52,321 bases of DNA from CAZPMC01 sp964587755 (GCA_964587755.1 CAZPMC010000012.1:1-52321); one strand, 5' to 3'; shown: positions 8,301 to 17,337, numbered from the stretch's first letter. Numbers and translations: made by a program. The notes: generated by a model not told the origin, from the letters alone.

Positions 8301-11201
8301 TGAAAGCTGAAGGGTAAATGCTTTACCGTCCTTTTGAATCTGTGCGCTTTCGATTTTATCATTTTCGCAGACCAGATAGATCTGTTCATTGATAAGATTG
8401 ATACGACGGCCAAAACCATCCCTGGGTGTGATTTGGTAGCTGTCCCCTTCTTCGCCGACTAAAGCTCCGTAACCGAAAAGCCCAAATACAGGATCGTTTA
8501 TGATATCGGAGCTGATGCGCAGCAGGGATCCGTAGAAGCCTTCTTCCGACTCGCCGGAAAAGTCCTGCCAGCCGTTGTTCATAACACGAAGACCGCCGTC
8601 ATTAACATTTTTGGTACCGCAGCCTCCCTTATGGGCATTGTATCTCCATACGCTAGAGCCTATAGACTGTTCAGAAATCTGGCCCATATTGATGGCGTTG
8701 AAGTTTGAAATCTTGGCAGCGTAGTTTCGCTGCTGTGCAATAGCTGTCTGCTCTGGAGTCCTTCCATCATCCTGATAGCGGAGCCAGTCGTCCATAATGG
8801 ATCCGGCTAAAGAAGTGGTATACTGGAAATTCCACCAGCCTTCACCGCCTCTGAATACAGGTACAGAATAGAAGAACCAGACAGGCTGGATGCCGCGCAT
8901 GGCACGGGTCTTTAAATCACACTTAGCCATGGCTTGCAGTGCCTGAGCCGCCCGGCTGTCATCAGGGTAATAGGTGCGGAGGGCTTTGGCTGCTGCGTAG
9001 GCTCCTTCTTCTCCGGTATTGTCATACTCGAATTCTGAGCCATATGGATATGTGGCGTTGGCCATATTTCTACCTTTTGTTCTGGCAAACTTGTTCTTCA
9101 GATTTTCATACTCAGTCATCATTCCCTCTTCCTTGAGGGCTTCTATCATATCCGGAATCTGCTGTTCGCCATAGAAACCGGTAGTTCCGCTGGAGACACG
9201 GTTGTAGTATATGCCATAGGCTTTTTCCAGATAGTATTGGGGTGATTCACGGTATTCTAAAAGATTCGGGTACGCTTTTTGCACACGGTACATATTGAAA
9301 TAAGCAGTAGCAACCATTTGTTCCGAGAAGGTCCGGACATAGGGGCTTGTTGAACTGGTGTAAATGCCTGAATCCCTCAGCCAGTTTGCAACCCTGTAGG
9401 TGCTCTGTGTATTCTTCATATAGTTGTTCCACATGAAGTCAATCAAATAAATTTCCATTGAGCGGATTTCATCCGGGTCTGGATCAAGATAATTCTTCAT
9501 TGCCATGAAATTAATATTATCGTGGCTCCAGTCATCTCCCCAGTGGTTTCGCACCGTATCCAACCCCGTGGTCAGATACCAGTCGCGGTAGATGCCGAAG
9601 GTCTCGCTCTCAGGATCTTTGTCCTGGGTATGTTCAACCATAAATTCGGAATGAGCTCTGACCGTTTCATCAAGCTCCGCCAGGACGTTGAATTCGGCCT
9701 GGGTGAATTTATCTACCATCTCACCGCCGACATTCAGTTTATAATTAACACGGACGCTGTTGTTGCCGAGGGTGTCAAAGGAGAGTGCATAGATATGGTG
9801 CTCTTCACCGTCGACTATCTTGGTCTCCAAAAACTCTACCTTTCGTTCATATCCGGGATTTGCGCCCTGAAGCCCACGGCCGCCACGGGTGTTGTTTACC
9901 ATGGCTTCTCTTGTCTGGCCGGGTCTTATCACCGGGATATGTTCTTCGTCGAAGGGGTCGTTTTCGTAAACAGATTGGATCTCTACCGAATCTACGGTGA
10001 TTTTGCTGCTGTCGTAGTGCAGATCCAGCAGCACAGGCATATTCAGTGCTGTTTGGAAGCCCGGCAGTGCCACCATGTCAATCATTCCTGATTTGTACAG
10101 GATGGAGCGAAGGTTTTTCTCACGCTCTTCCATAGATTTTGATGAGTTGTTCGGGTGGGAGGCGTCAGTTCCGGGGGTATTGTCACCTGCACGTACCGCC
10201 CAGAATTTGAACTGGTATGTTTTTTCTTCTGAGGGGCCTAATACGAGGCTGGTGGCGTCAGTGAAATAACTGCGACCGGTTTTCCGTATATCCTTTGAGT
10301 GGACATATAGGACATTAAGCCCCGGGAACCATCCGCCCTGGTCAGCCTGCCAGTTTGCGTAAAGGTTGCCCCTGCGAAGCTCACCTTGATCATTCAGCCA
10401 ATAATCCACATATTCGATTCGGGCACCGCTCTCAGGCACCGGGGTGAACAGGATGAAGTTTCCTTCGCCGCTGGTGCGGATGGCATAGGTAAATCCGCTG
10501 TCGGCCCCGGCGAAGTTGTGCACGGTAAGACGGTTGTTATAGGTATCACTTACGTTTTGGTATTTGTTGTTCCAGGGCATGGGCAATCCGATATCACCGA
10601 ATTCGATATACTTGTCGCTTTTATTTTTTACTGTTATTTCCCAAAGCATTGAACCGTCATCGGTGTCCATATTAAATACGGACTTAACATCAAACCCTTT
10701 CATTACCCGCGAGTCTGTAGAGGTGAGATCCTGTCCGATAAAATCAATCTCAACCCTTTTGCCGTCCGGTGAAGCTGTTTTAGTGATATACGGGTTTTCG
10801 GGATTGATATTTGAATATGTAGTCGATCCACCTGCTGCCAGAGTTTTGTTTGTGTCTACTTCCTCAAACCCTGTCCTATCATCAGAGAATTCATCGGAGT
10901 CACCGACACGGTATGAAAAAATCATTTCGCCCATCCATTGGTGTTGAACGCCGTTCTGGGGCGATGTGTTGTTGGGCAGGACAAAATTGATGGCTGCGTT
11001 ATTCCGGTTCAGCGGGTTGTTCTGGATAATCAGCTCTTCAATTTGTCCTAAATCACCGATTTTGGCATGTAGGCTGTCATTTGAGATAGCAGCCGCTGCA
11101 GCGGCTACAGAGGATGCCGGGATAATCTTTACGGGCAGTATCTCAAAAAGCAGCAGCAAGCAGACAATCAGTGACAGTAGCTTTTTTACGTTGGTTTTCA
11201 T
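5352..11201 (-). CDS. Giant secreted multidomain protein with cohesin, FIVAR-like and dockerin C-terminus
   Basis: The 1949-residue protein starts with a signal peptide (about 1-37, Ala-rich end). Residues 40-490 look beta-rich and 495-1000 helical, like DUF5695-type proteins with a glycosidase-like toroid, although no catalytic pair can be assigned. Then follow PKD/Ig-like domains (about 1034-1230), a Big_4-like domain (1234-1308), an F5/8-C-like domain (1309-1454), a second binding-like domain (1527-1670), a cohesin-like domain (1677-1805), a FIVAR-like helical module (1807-1887) and a dockerin (1890-1949) with two calcium loops, GDTNNNNRIDIGDL and DFNGDGKIGIEDL. Cohesin and dockerin pair in multienzyme complexes, so the protein probably docks into, and recruits to, an extracellular complex. 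The start has a GGAGGGAAGG ribosome site. It shares long, highly similar segments with the convergent SLH paralogue. Confidence 0.9.
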   Translation of the reverse strand: MKTNVKKLLSLIVCLLLLFEILPVKIIPASSVAAAAAAISNDSLHAKIGDLGQIEELIIQNNPLNRNNAAINFVLPNNTSPQNGVQHQWMGEMIFSYRVGDSDEFSDDRTGFEEVDTNKTLAAGGSTTYSNINPENPYITKTASPDGKRVEIDFIGQDLTSTDSRVMKGFDVKSVFNMDTDDGSMLWEITVKNKSDKYIEFGDIGLPMPWNNKYQNVSDTYNNRLTVHNFAGADSGFTYAIRTSGEGNFILFTPVPESGARIEYVDYWLNDQGELRRGNLYANWQADQGGWFPGLNVLYVHSKDIRKTGRSYFTDATSLVLGPSEEKTYQFKFWAVRAGDNTPGTDASHPNNSSKSMEEREKNLRSILYKSGMIDMVALPGFQTALNMPVLLDLHYDSSKITVDSVEIQSVYENDPFDEEHIPVIRPGQTREAMVNNTRGGRGLQGANPGYERKVEFLETKIVDGEEHHIYALSFDTLGNNSVRVNYKLNVGGEMVDKFTQAEFNVLAELDETVRAHSEFMVEHTQDKDPESETFGIYRDWYLTTGLDTVRNHWGDDWSHDNINFMAMKNYLDPDPDEIRSMEIYLIDFMWNNYMKNTQSTYRVANWLRDSGIYTSSTSPYVRTFSEQMVATAYFNMYRVQKAYPNLLEYRESPQYYLEKAYGIYYNRVSSGTTGFYGEQQIPDMIEALKEEGMMTEYENLKNKFARTKGRNMANATYPYGSEFEYDNTGEEGAYAAAKALRTYYPDDSRAAQALQAMAKCDLKTRAMRGIQPVWFFYSVPVFRGGEGWWNFQYTTSLAGSIMDDWLRYQDDGRTPEQTAIAQQRNYAAKISNFNAINMGQISEQSIGSSVWRYNAHKGGCGTKNVNDGGLRVMNNGWQDFSGESEEGFYGSLLRISSDIINDPVFGLFGYGALVGEEGDSYQITPRDGFGRRINLINEQIYLVCENDKIESAQIQKDGKAFTLQLSNPTGKDHASKIHFDGAGMEDGYYSIKLNGTDAGQFYVQNHKGVAMFHMGSVAAAVLTIEKADTGENLAPAVNAEVVTQSPQALIPFMITGMVTDDGAPDGSITYQWQVVSVPEGGSLSFTNPNSTTTKAVGTKGGSYTVRLTANDGELSGFYDLVFELADPPEKQPPVIGELTAVQDPSNDGIIVLSGSAEPDPVYGSADDSELTYSWTVKQMPDGVETVAIVHSDKETAYARISKAGTYVFTFTASDEDKVASMDVSIDIASDPDGSYRAISVITQKGTPPVLPEEIDILTDTGYVPAGIAWDAIDPERYANVGEFTVQGNITDSESKAIVKVYVVGKEPINVALNATPTAIINTPSDLGGVTTMNDGNDPGSSSDTSHGVWHNWHGVQGGPAWVRYTWDEPVLAYAMDVYVFRDGSGNFRPKDMVLTLRDENGDWYTPRAVSGLGNELNRYNRTDFEPAYITGMRIDMLPVTLGCGIIEWKVYGYSDAVDKSGLTKLYNYASSLKASNFTDGLAPIADALAGASSVLSDITATEEDVSQAIQRLIADLRLLKPLNDNMAFAAVVTASYTSSWERLTAVNDGDTSYHWGTWGRSSSEEWVQYEWPQGAQISSTNLKVWNDGGGIKTPTKIVYSYIPYDSQTDDRITIGTITEGIVASANSEEADNPYDFGELPIIRAIRVTLTKPVPNSEGVGLWEWEVFSAAPASQPYQTAITGPSDIKPEETLTLGIDLVNIEETVYAQDITISYDPAVFEFVEASGANDWVTVVKIHNPTAGSVRILTATTDGVTGENIPLLLVSFNVKDGVENTDSVISLSAAAVGKKDGSEIDLELSSKQINIGHAAADKTALLQAINDAQDVYDGATEGDKAGQYPEGSKAILLAAIQAAEAVYDAPDPTQEEVDNAVTALNDAVNVFKAKKRIYEVGDTNNNNRIDIGDLAMVAFHYGTTSEDENWDVAQAMDFNGDGKIGIEDLVYIARKILG

Positions 11202-11251
11202 TACAAATCCTTCCCTCCTATCAAGATAATTATTAATATAAGTGCCTATTT

Positions 11252-11280
11252 ATTATATACAGTAATTACCATAATATCAA
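11252..11280 (-). promoter_or_regulatory. SigA promoter of the cohesin-dockerin surface gene
   Basis: On the minus strand TTGATA and TATAAT are separated by 17 bases, about 50 bases upstream of the start codon. This is close to consensus and is the strongest promoter match in the left part of the window. Confidence 0.75.
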
Positions 11281-11349
11281 TATTAAGTATATTATTGCCT
11301 GCGGGAATGGGAAAAGGATTTGTAGCTTATTGCCAGGATGGATCGAAAA

Positions 11350-11378
11350 AGCGCTCCCACCAGTTGGCGGGGGCGCTG
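11350..11378 (-). terminator. Terminator of the large SLH protein gene
   Basis: On the minus strand a GC-rich stem (AGCGCCCCCGCC with GGTGGGAGCGCT, with one mismatch and one G-T pair) is followed directly by five T. It lies about 50 bases downstream of the gene's stop codon. Confidence 0.75.
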
Positions 11379-11404
11379 AAGTACGGGGGAAAAGCAAGAG
11401 GGAC

Positions 11405-11432
11405 AAAGCAGGGGACGTTTCTTTTTGCTTTA
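11405..11432. repeat. REP-like hairpin repeat, copy A, overlapping a stop codon
   Basis: AAAGCAGG, GGACG and TTTTTGCTTTA occur in the same order as in the copy inside rlmH at 23331-23360. The ends AAAGCA and TGCTTT are inverted, and the interior pairs with several G-T wobbles. The stop codon of the SLH protein gene (11430-11432 on the minus strand) lies inside the element. Confidence 0.6.
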
Positions 11433-13838
11433 TTCCACAAGTAAAACAATGTTAATTTTGCCTGTAGGGTCTGAGGCTGTGTCATTGTAAAGACAAACCT
11501 TTTGGTAAGTCTGTGCTGTATCTATTGCCGAGAGCGTTTTTGCAGTGATGGTGCCGGAGACGCTTCTGTGATACACACTTATGTCTTTGCTGAAATAGTA
11601 AACCTTGTCATTTAGCTTTATCCTCCTACCGTCAACAGCCTGTACCTTTGTGGCTGTAACTGTGGGCGATTTGCTCTGTAAAATTGAATCGATGCCGGTG
11701 CTGTTCATTCTAAAGCGGAAGACGGTGCCTTGGGCTAATTCAGTATTGTGCTGGCTATAGTAGTATTCCTTTCCGTCGATAAGTATGGTGTAGAGCCATG
11801 AATACCCTGTTGGGGAGGGGACAACGCTTTCCGACTTGACGATGCCTGTTTTAAACCGTCTGTTTAAAATGTCGTTTGTGAATATGACGTTTATATCATC
11901 AAAAGCCCCTGATTTATTGGTGTACCATATTTTACCGCTTGGTACGGTGCCGCCGGGAAGGTCGGTCCATTTTAGAAGCTGGGCTGTGACTTCGTTATTG
12001 GTGTCATTGAAAATAATGTCGAATATTTTGACATTGTCTGTAACATAAGAGTCCCCTAAGAGCCGCTCTTCTTTGTTTATATATGTTTCGCCCGGGAAAT
12101 TATAGGGGATTTGAGAAAGCGCGATAGTGTCCTCATCATCGGTAAACCGGTATGTTACCAGCTTACCTTTGTACTGCTGGGCGTTTGAGGTAACATTGAA
12201 GGTGGCAGTCATTCCATCGGCGAATAAAAGCTTTGCAGTGTAAAGAATTTTTCTTGAGCCGCTAAGCTCCGTAGTATAGGAATGGGCAGTGTCTAAAACT
12301 ACGGCATAGCCTGAGTTGTCCTGGGTGCCGAAGCCCTCAATATTTACTATTTTGCCGTCATAACCCAGATAGACAACAATATTGTTTCCCGCAGACAGGT
12401 CTATGTTTAAAGGGTTTATTTTACTAAGCTCAATATCCCTGCTAATATCATAAGTGACATTGTCTATTGAAAGGCTTGAAGGGGAGAGCCTGCTTGGGGT
12501 AACTGCCGTTATTTTTCCTCCCACCTTATTGTCAAAAACAGCTATGTATTTGTTCCCGCCCCATATATCAGTAACCTGATATACCACATCTTTTTTCTCT
12601 ATCTGAGTTATGTCAATAAACTCACTGTCCTTTATTATCTGAGGATCCCCGTAAAAGCTTATGGAGCCGAGTCTCTTTGAGGCGGCAAAAAAGCTGTCCG
12701 CAATTTCAGGTGTACTGTAAACGGGGTCAAATATTGTACCGAAGGAATATGTGCTTTTATCCTCCTTGTAGTTTAAGACAATGGAGGAGCTTCTTTGCAA
12801 AAGAGAGGATGCGGCGGAAAAGTCAATTCTCTGGCCATTATAATAATATGGGATGCTGGCAGGCAGAAGCATGGTTTTTACTGCACCGTTATCTATGTAG
12901 CCTACTTTGCCGTCTGCTGCATAGGAGACAGAGATTTTCAAGGGAGTTGACGAAGCTATGGCTCTTTGGATTTTACCGTTATTTATTACAAGGTAATTCT
13001 CTGTTCCCAGTTCTATGCCAAGCCTGTCCGGATTTGTATAGATACCTTTGTCAGTAAGTACCTGCCCTTCATCAAGGTAGCTGACCGTTGAGGAATCACC
13101 TAATACTAATGCCTTTGTGTAGTAGCCTGTGGAGTCAAGGAAGCTTATGGCCTGTCCGCTCAGGCTTTTAACGTTGGTTGTCAGAAGTTTATCCAGCATC
13201 ATAACTGCAGCCCAGCGGGGCACGTTATCATTGCTGTTGAGAGTTATTCCCTCCGACAGCTTCAATTTTTTTGCCATAGATATGTAATTGTAAGGCCAAC
13301 TGCCGCTTAAATCCATTTCTGTGTAGCCTAAAGCTCTGACAAGAATGGTGCATATCTGTCCGTATGTAATGGCGCGGGCAGGATAGAATTTACCGTCCGA
13401 CCAGCCTGTAATATAGCCTTCTTCAACTGCGGCATTGATAAAGCCTGATGACCAAGCATTTGCCGGAACGTCGGGGAAGCCTGCAGGTCCTTGCATGGTA
13501 GCCGCACTGCTCTCAAGGCCTGCCGCAACGATAATCATTTTTGCAAACTGTTCTCTTGTAAGGGAGCTGTCTGGTTTGAAGCTTTTGGCAGGTGCTATGA
13601 TGCCAAAGGATGTCAGCCGTTCCAGTGCATTGGTATATACTGCATTTTCAGGGACATCTGTAAAAACAGCAGATGGATCGGATGGGGCAAATGAAGCAGA
13701 TGCAGTGTATGTAGGGGATATAGCAGCGGAAGCGGATGCACCAGATGCAGCAAGAGCGGCTGAATTTATTGATAAAACGGAAATCAGGATAATAGTTGTC
13801 ACTAAGACGCTTATATACTTCAAAAGCTTTTTCTTCAT
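11430..13838 (-). CDS. Large SLH-domain surface protein of unknown function
   Basis: I choose the ATG at 13838 (802 residues) over the upstream ATG at 13874 because TTGGAGG lies 7 bases before it and the signal peptide (MKKKLLKYISVLVTTIILIS) begins there. After the signal peptide come three SLH repeats: VFTDVPENAVYTNALERL, then FPDVPANAWSSGFINAAVEE, then a weaker third one ending near residue 250. The remaining roughly 550 residues are beta-rich and match no family I recognise; they may form repeated surface beta domains. SLH repeats anchor proteins non-covalently to pyruvylated secondary wall polymers. Unlike the 1-4482 protein, the SLH repeats are at the N-terminus. The gene is alone, with its own terminator, and is divergent from walR. 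Confidence 0.85.
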   Translation of the reverse strand: MKKKLLKYISVLVTTIILISVLSINSAALAASGASASAAISPTYTASASFAPSDPSAVFTDVPENAVYTNALERLTSFGIIAPAKSFKPDSSLTREQFAKMIIVAAGLESSAATMQGPAGFPDVPANAWSSGFINAAVEEGYITGWSDGKFYPARAITYGQICTILVRALGYTEMDLSGSWPYNYISMAKKLKLSEGITLNSNDNVPRWAAVMMLDKLLTTNVKSLSGQAISFLDSTGYYTKALVLGDSSTVSYLDEGQVLTDKGIYTNPDRLGIELGTENYLVINNGKIQRAIASSTPLKISVSYAADGKVGYIDNGAVKTMLLPASIPYYYNGQRIDFSAASSLLQRSSSIVLNYKEDKSTYSFGTIFDPVYSTPEIADSFFAASKRLGSISFYGDPQIIKDSEFIDITQIEKKDVVYQVTDIWGGNKYIAVFDNKVGGKITAVTPSRLSPSSLSIDNVTYDISRDIELSKINPLNIDLSAGNNIVVYLGYDGKIVNIEGFGTQDNSGYAVVLDTAHSYTTELSGSRKILYTAKLLFADGMTATFNVTSNAQQYKGKLVTYRFTDDEDTIALSQIPYNFPGETYINKEERLLGDSYVTDNVKIFDIIFNDTNNEVTAQLLKWTDLPGGTVPSGKIWYTNKSGAFDDINVIFTNDILNRRFKTGIVKSESVVPSPTGYSWLYTILIDGKEYYYSQHNTELAQGTVFRFRMNSTGIDSILQSKSPTVTATKVQAVDGRRIKLNDKVYYFSKDISVYHRSVSGTITAKTLSAIDTAQTYQKVCLYNDTASDPTGKINIVLLVE

Positions 13839-14074
13839 AGAAAAACCTCCAATCATTAATAAAGTGCTGTCCATATCATTATACTATGAAAAGCGCGAGA
13901 TAGGAGTAGAATTACTTTAGTAAATTTGATAAAATGTCCGGTTTTTTATAATGTTTTTATGTATTTTGGAACAAAAAAATAAATAATTCGTCTTTCATAA
14001 ATTGAGGTCTGTTTGAATAAGGTCTGCTTGAAAACCCACTGAGAATATAAGGGAATGTTTTTTAATGTGAAGAA

Positions 14075-14083
14075 TGATATAAT
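14075..14083 (+). promoter_or_regulatory. Extended -10 promoter of the wal operon
   Basis: TGATATAAT, an extended -10 of the TGnTATAAT type, lies about 70 bases upstream of the walR start, with no good -35. The rest of the 315-base region between the SLH gene and walR (13839-14153) shows nothing else recognisable. Confidence 0.5.
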
Positions 14084-14153
14084 ATATAAAACGATATAAC
14101 AAAAAAACCATGTATTGGGTTTCAAATAGAGAATTGTAAGGGGAGAGTGTTTT

Positions 14154-14849
14154 GTGAGTAAGACTGTATTGATTGTTGACGACGAGAAAAACATCGTGGA
14201 TATCTTGAAGTACAATCTCAAAAAAGAAGGCTTTGATACATTGGAAGCGTACGACGGTGAGCAGGCGGTGGAAATTGCCTTAAAGGAAGCACCTGATCTG
14301 ATACTGTTGGATGTTATGCTGCCTAAGATGGACGGGTTTGCTGTATGCAGGAAGCTAAGACAGCAAATTACAACCCCAATCCTTATGCTAACAGCAAAGG
14401 AGGAGGAGGTTGACAAGGTGCTTGGGCTTGAGCTGGGTGCAGACGATTATATTACCAAGCCCTTCAGCCAAAGGGAGCTGATGGCAAGGGTAAAGGCAAA
14501 CATTCGAAGACTCGAAAGGGAAGAGAACGGGTCTGTCAGCGGGAACATCATCAAATGCGGCGATGTAGTAATAAATGTAGACAGATATGAGGTAAAAAGA
14601 GGTGATGAGGTCATTGAACTCACACTTAGGGAATTTGAGCTGGTGAAGTTTCTCGCTACATATCAGGGACAGATTTTTACAAGGGAGAATCTTTTGGAGA
14701 AAGTTTGGGGATATGAGTATTTTGGTGATGTGAGAACAGTTGATGTCACCATAAGAAGGGTGAGGGAGAAGCTGGAGAGGGATCCCTCCAATTGCGAATA
14801 CATTATGACCAAGCGGGGAGTCGGATATTATTTTAACAAGCAGCCATAA
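14154..14849 (+). CDS. walR: Response regulator WalR (OmpR/PhoB family)
   Basis: The 231-residue protein has a receiver domain (1-120) with the acidic pocket D9/D10, phosphoacceptor D53 in LLDVMLPKMDG, T81-type switch residue in MLTAKEEE and K103-type lysine in DYITKPF, followed by a winged-helix DNA-binding domain (about 133-229) ending TKRGVGYYF. WalR controls cell-wall hydrolase genes and is essential in most Firmicutes. I assign it to WalR because of the sequence and because walK, yycH, yycI and walJ follow. The start is GTG, preceded by AAGGGGAGAG. It is the first gene of an operon that runs to rlmH. Confidence 0.92.
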   Translation: MSKTVLIVDDEKNIVDILKYNLKKEGFDTLEAYDGEQAVEIALKEAPDLILLDVMLPKMDGFAVCRKLRQQITTPILMLTAKEEEVDKVLGLELGADDYITKPFSQRELMARVKANIRRLEREENGSVSGNIIKCGDVVINVDRYEVKRGDEVIELTLREFELVKFLATYQGQIFTRENLLEKVWGYEYFGDVRTVDVTIRRVREKLERDPSNCEYIMTKRGVGYYFNKQP

Positions 14850-14868
14850 GGCGTTTTAAGGAGTATAT

Positions 14869-16653
14869 ATGTTCCCAAAAAGTTTACAGTGGCGGCTGGT
14901 CAGTTTTTTCTGCATAGTGGCGTTTTGCCTGATTATTCCCATAGGCCTTTACTTAAGCGACAGGATAGAGAACAAATACTATGACAGCTTTGCGGAAAGG
15001 CTTGATAAGGGCTTTAATTACTGGAATATCAAGGGAGACGACCCGTCGGCACAGGAATTGATAGATGAGCTGAAGGACAGCGAAAGTATTTTTCAGGTAA
15101 GCCAGCTGGAGAACAGAAGCTATACCATTACGGACAAAAACGGTGAAATACTGGAGACAAATGACGAGGAGTTTTTGGACAATCCCGCCGGGGCTTTAGG
15201 GGCGCTTTTATCATCGGACAACTTTGTCAGGGCAATGACCGGTGAAAGTGAGAACAAAAGGATTCTTGAGAACTATGGTGGCAGAAGCTTCTTTGACTAT
15301 GCCCGGCCTGTAGGCAGGCATATTTTGTATTTCAGGTATTACAAGGACGACTGGGCGGATATAACAAGTTATTTTAACAATGTCATAATTATAAGTGCCA
15401 TAGTCGCACTGGCAGTTGCATTTATAGCAGGCTATCTTCTTTCAAAGACTATTACCGTACCCCTGGGCAAGCTGATGAATAAAGCCAGAAGCATTGCCGC
15501 TGGCGATTTTGGACAGGTGCTGGAGGTCAAATCCGATGATGAGATCGGCAAGCTTACAGAGACCTTCAACTACATGGCAGTCAGCCTTAAGAACACGCTG
15601 GCTGAGATTTCCAGTGAAAAAAGCAAGATGGAAACTATTCTTAACTACATGACCGACGGTGTAATAGCCTTCGATCTTGACGGGGAGATTATTCATACAA
15701 ACCCCGCTTCTGCACGGCTTTTAGGCGTTGACGGGCAGATTGAAAATTTCCAGGATTATTGCACTATATACGGCTTCAAGTACTGTCTGGAGGATGTAAT
15801 CTACCTCCAGTCCAAGAACACAACTGAAACTACTATTGATACAGGTGAGAGGACTATTAAGGTCTACTTTGCTGTTTTCACCGATGAGGAGAAGCAGCCT
15901 GAGGGTATTATCGCCGTACTTCAGGATATTACGGAGCAGGATAGGCTTGAGAAGATGCGTAAGGAGTTTGTGGCAAATGTTTCCCATGAGCTCAGAACGC
16001 CTCTGACGTCTATTAAAAGCTATTCGGAGACACTTTTGGACGGTGCTCTTGAAGACAAGGAGATGGCGGAGAGATTCCTTAGTGTAATTAATTCTGAGGC
16101 TGACAGAATGACTTGGCTTGTTAGGGATTTGCTCCAGCTTTCACAGTTTGACAACCAGCAGATGAACTGGAAGTTTGAGAAGGTATCACTGCCGAAGCTT
16201 GTTAAGAGCATTGTGGACAGAATGGAGATGGAGGCCAAGGCAAGAGATCAAATATTGGAATTTGCGGTACGGGGAGAAGTGCCTGATATTGAAGCAGACT
16301 TCGGGAGGATGGAGCAGGTCATTTTCAATTTGCTAGGCAACGGTATAAAGTATACTCCGATAGGCGGAAAAGTGTCGATTTATGTCGGAAAAATTTATAG
16401 AGATGTTTACTTTAAGGTGGTTGATACGGGAATAGGAATACCTGAGTGTGATATAGATAGAATTTTCGAAAGGTTTTACAGAGTGGACAAGGCACGCTCA
16501 AGAGAAATGGGAGGAACCGGACTGGGGCTTGCCATCGCAAAGGAAATAATAGAAGCACACGGCGGCACAATAAGCATATCAAGCAAGCTGGGTGAAGGCA
16601 CCGAGGTAATGGTTCGCATGCCTGTAAAGCAGCAAAAACAAATGCTTGACTGA
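14869..16653 (+). CDS. walK: Sensor histidine kinase WalK
   Basis: The 594-residue membrane kinase has TM1 (about 10-28), an extracytoplasmic domain, TM2 (about 168-190), HAMP (190-245), PAS (about 255-350), HisKA with the phosphoacceptor histidine in VSHELRTPLTS (about residue 372) and a HATPase domain with N, G1 and G2 boxes (NLLGNGIKYTP, DTGIGIP, GGTGLGLAI). It senses wall status (lipid II or septal signals in relatives) and phosphorylates WalR. It starts 19 bases after walR with GGAG upstream. The length and PAS domain match WalK (YycG) and not PhoR, although PhoR is the nearest alternative. Confidence 0.9.
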   Translation: MFPKSLQWRLVSFFCIVAFCLIIPIGLYLSDRIENKYYDSFAERLDKGFNYWNIKGDDPSAQELIDELKDSESIFQVSQLENRSYTITDKNGEILETNDEEFLDNPAGALGALLSSDNFVRAMTGESENKRILENYGGRSFFDYARPVGRHILYFRYYKDDWADITSYFNNVIIISAIVALAVAFIAGYLLSKTITVPLGKLMNKARSIAAGDFGQVLEVKSDDEIGKLTETFNYMAVSLKNTLAEISSEKSKMETILNYMTDGVIAFDLDGEIIHTNPASARLLGVDGQIENFQDYCTIYGFKYCLEDVIYLQSKNTTETTIDTGERTIKVYFAVFTDEEKQPEGIIAVLQDITEQDRLEKMRKEFVANVSHELRTPLTSIKSYSETLLDGALEDKEMAERFLSVINSEADRMTWLVRDLLQLSQFDNQQMNWKFEKVSLPKLVKSIVDRMEMEAKARDQILEFAVRGEVPDIEADFGRMEQVIFNLLGNGIKYTPIGGKVSIYVGKIYRDVYFKVVDTGIGIPECDIDRIFERFYRVDKARSREMGGTGLGLAIAKEIIEAHGGTISISSKLGEGTEVMVRMPVKQQKQMLD

Positions 16654-16779
16654 TACATGTCATTATTATTTAAATGGCATGTAACAGTTCTGTAATATTT
16701 ATTTCGTATAATGTAATTACTAAAATTATGCTATATTGGTTAGTGCTACATTGGTCGTGAATTTAAGGAGCTTAAAGCG

Positions 16780-17316
16780 ATGAGAAAAAAATTTGCCGCT
16801 ATTTTAATAATATTTATTATATTTTCCGTGTCGTCCATAACGGCTTTTGCCGAACAGACAGACTTTGATATTATTTTTGAGAAAGTTCTTAACGACCCTG
16901 AGATTGTCGAGAATGGTCAGATTATTGTCGATATCACCAGCCCTGAAAAAATCGAAGAAAGCACATATTCCAAGGATCAGCCATTGTCAGGTACTACTAA
17001 GTACAATGACGTTGTTGTCACTATCGCAAGGTACAATGAAGAGACAAAAACTTATGAGAGAATTTATAATGTCGACGGCAACAGCTCCTGGAAGATGGGT
17101 GATAATCGACTCTTTACGACAACATTCAGATTAAATAACGGAAAAAATAAGATTAAGGTTCTGGCTTACAGGATTTCACAAATGGGCGAGGCGAAGGCGG
17201 AAAATATTCAAGTAAGCGCCTTTGAGATTACCCTTTTGAAAGAGGAGATACTCCAATCAATCAAAAGAGCAGCAAGCGATTTTGTTGATAGCATAGGTAG
17301 TCTCTTTAAGAAGTAG
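16780..17316 (+). CDS. Secreted protein of unknown function in the wal operon
   Basis: The 178-residue protein has a clear signal peptide (MRKKFAAILIIFIIFSVSSI, cleavage near AFA-EQ) and a mature part with alternating beta strands, ending in an amphipathic helix (KEEILQSIKRAASDFVDSIG). I do not recognise the family; the central region could be an Ig-like fold. It sits between walK and yycH, where Bacillus has no gene, with AAGGAG before the ATG and only 21 bases before yycH, so it probably works with the Wal system outside the membrane. The 126 bases upstream hold a TATAAT without a good -35, so an extra internal promoter is possible. Confidence 0.75.
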   Translation: MRKKFAAILIIFIIFSVSSITAFAEQTDFDIIFEKVLNDPEIVENGQIIVDITSPEKIEESTYSKDQPLSGTTKYNDVVVTIARYNEETKTYERIYNVDGNSSWKMGDNRLFTTTFRLNNGKNKIKVLAYRISQMGEAKAENIQVSAFEITLLKEEILQSIKRAASDFVDSIGSLFKK

Positions 17317-17337
17317 TTTAGCCGGGTGGAGACTTAG

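Noticed and set aside
9522..10091. 189-codon plus-strand open frame within the cohesin-dockerin gene
   Set aside because: It lies antisense inside a long, clearly coding frame, has no ribosome site and no family resemblance. The same holds for the other long antisense frames, such as 32056-32532 inside tagO and 19336-19923 across yycI-murA.
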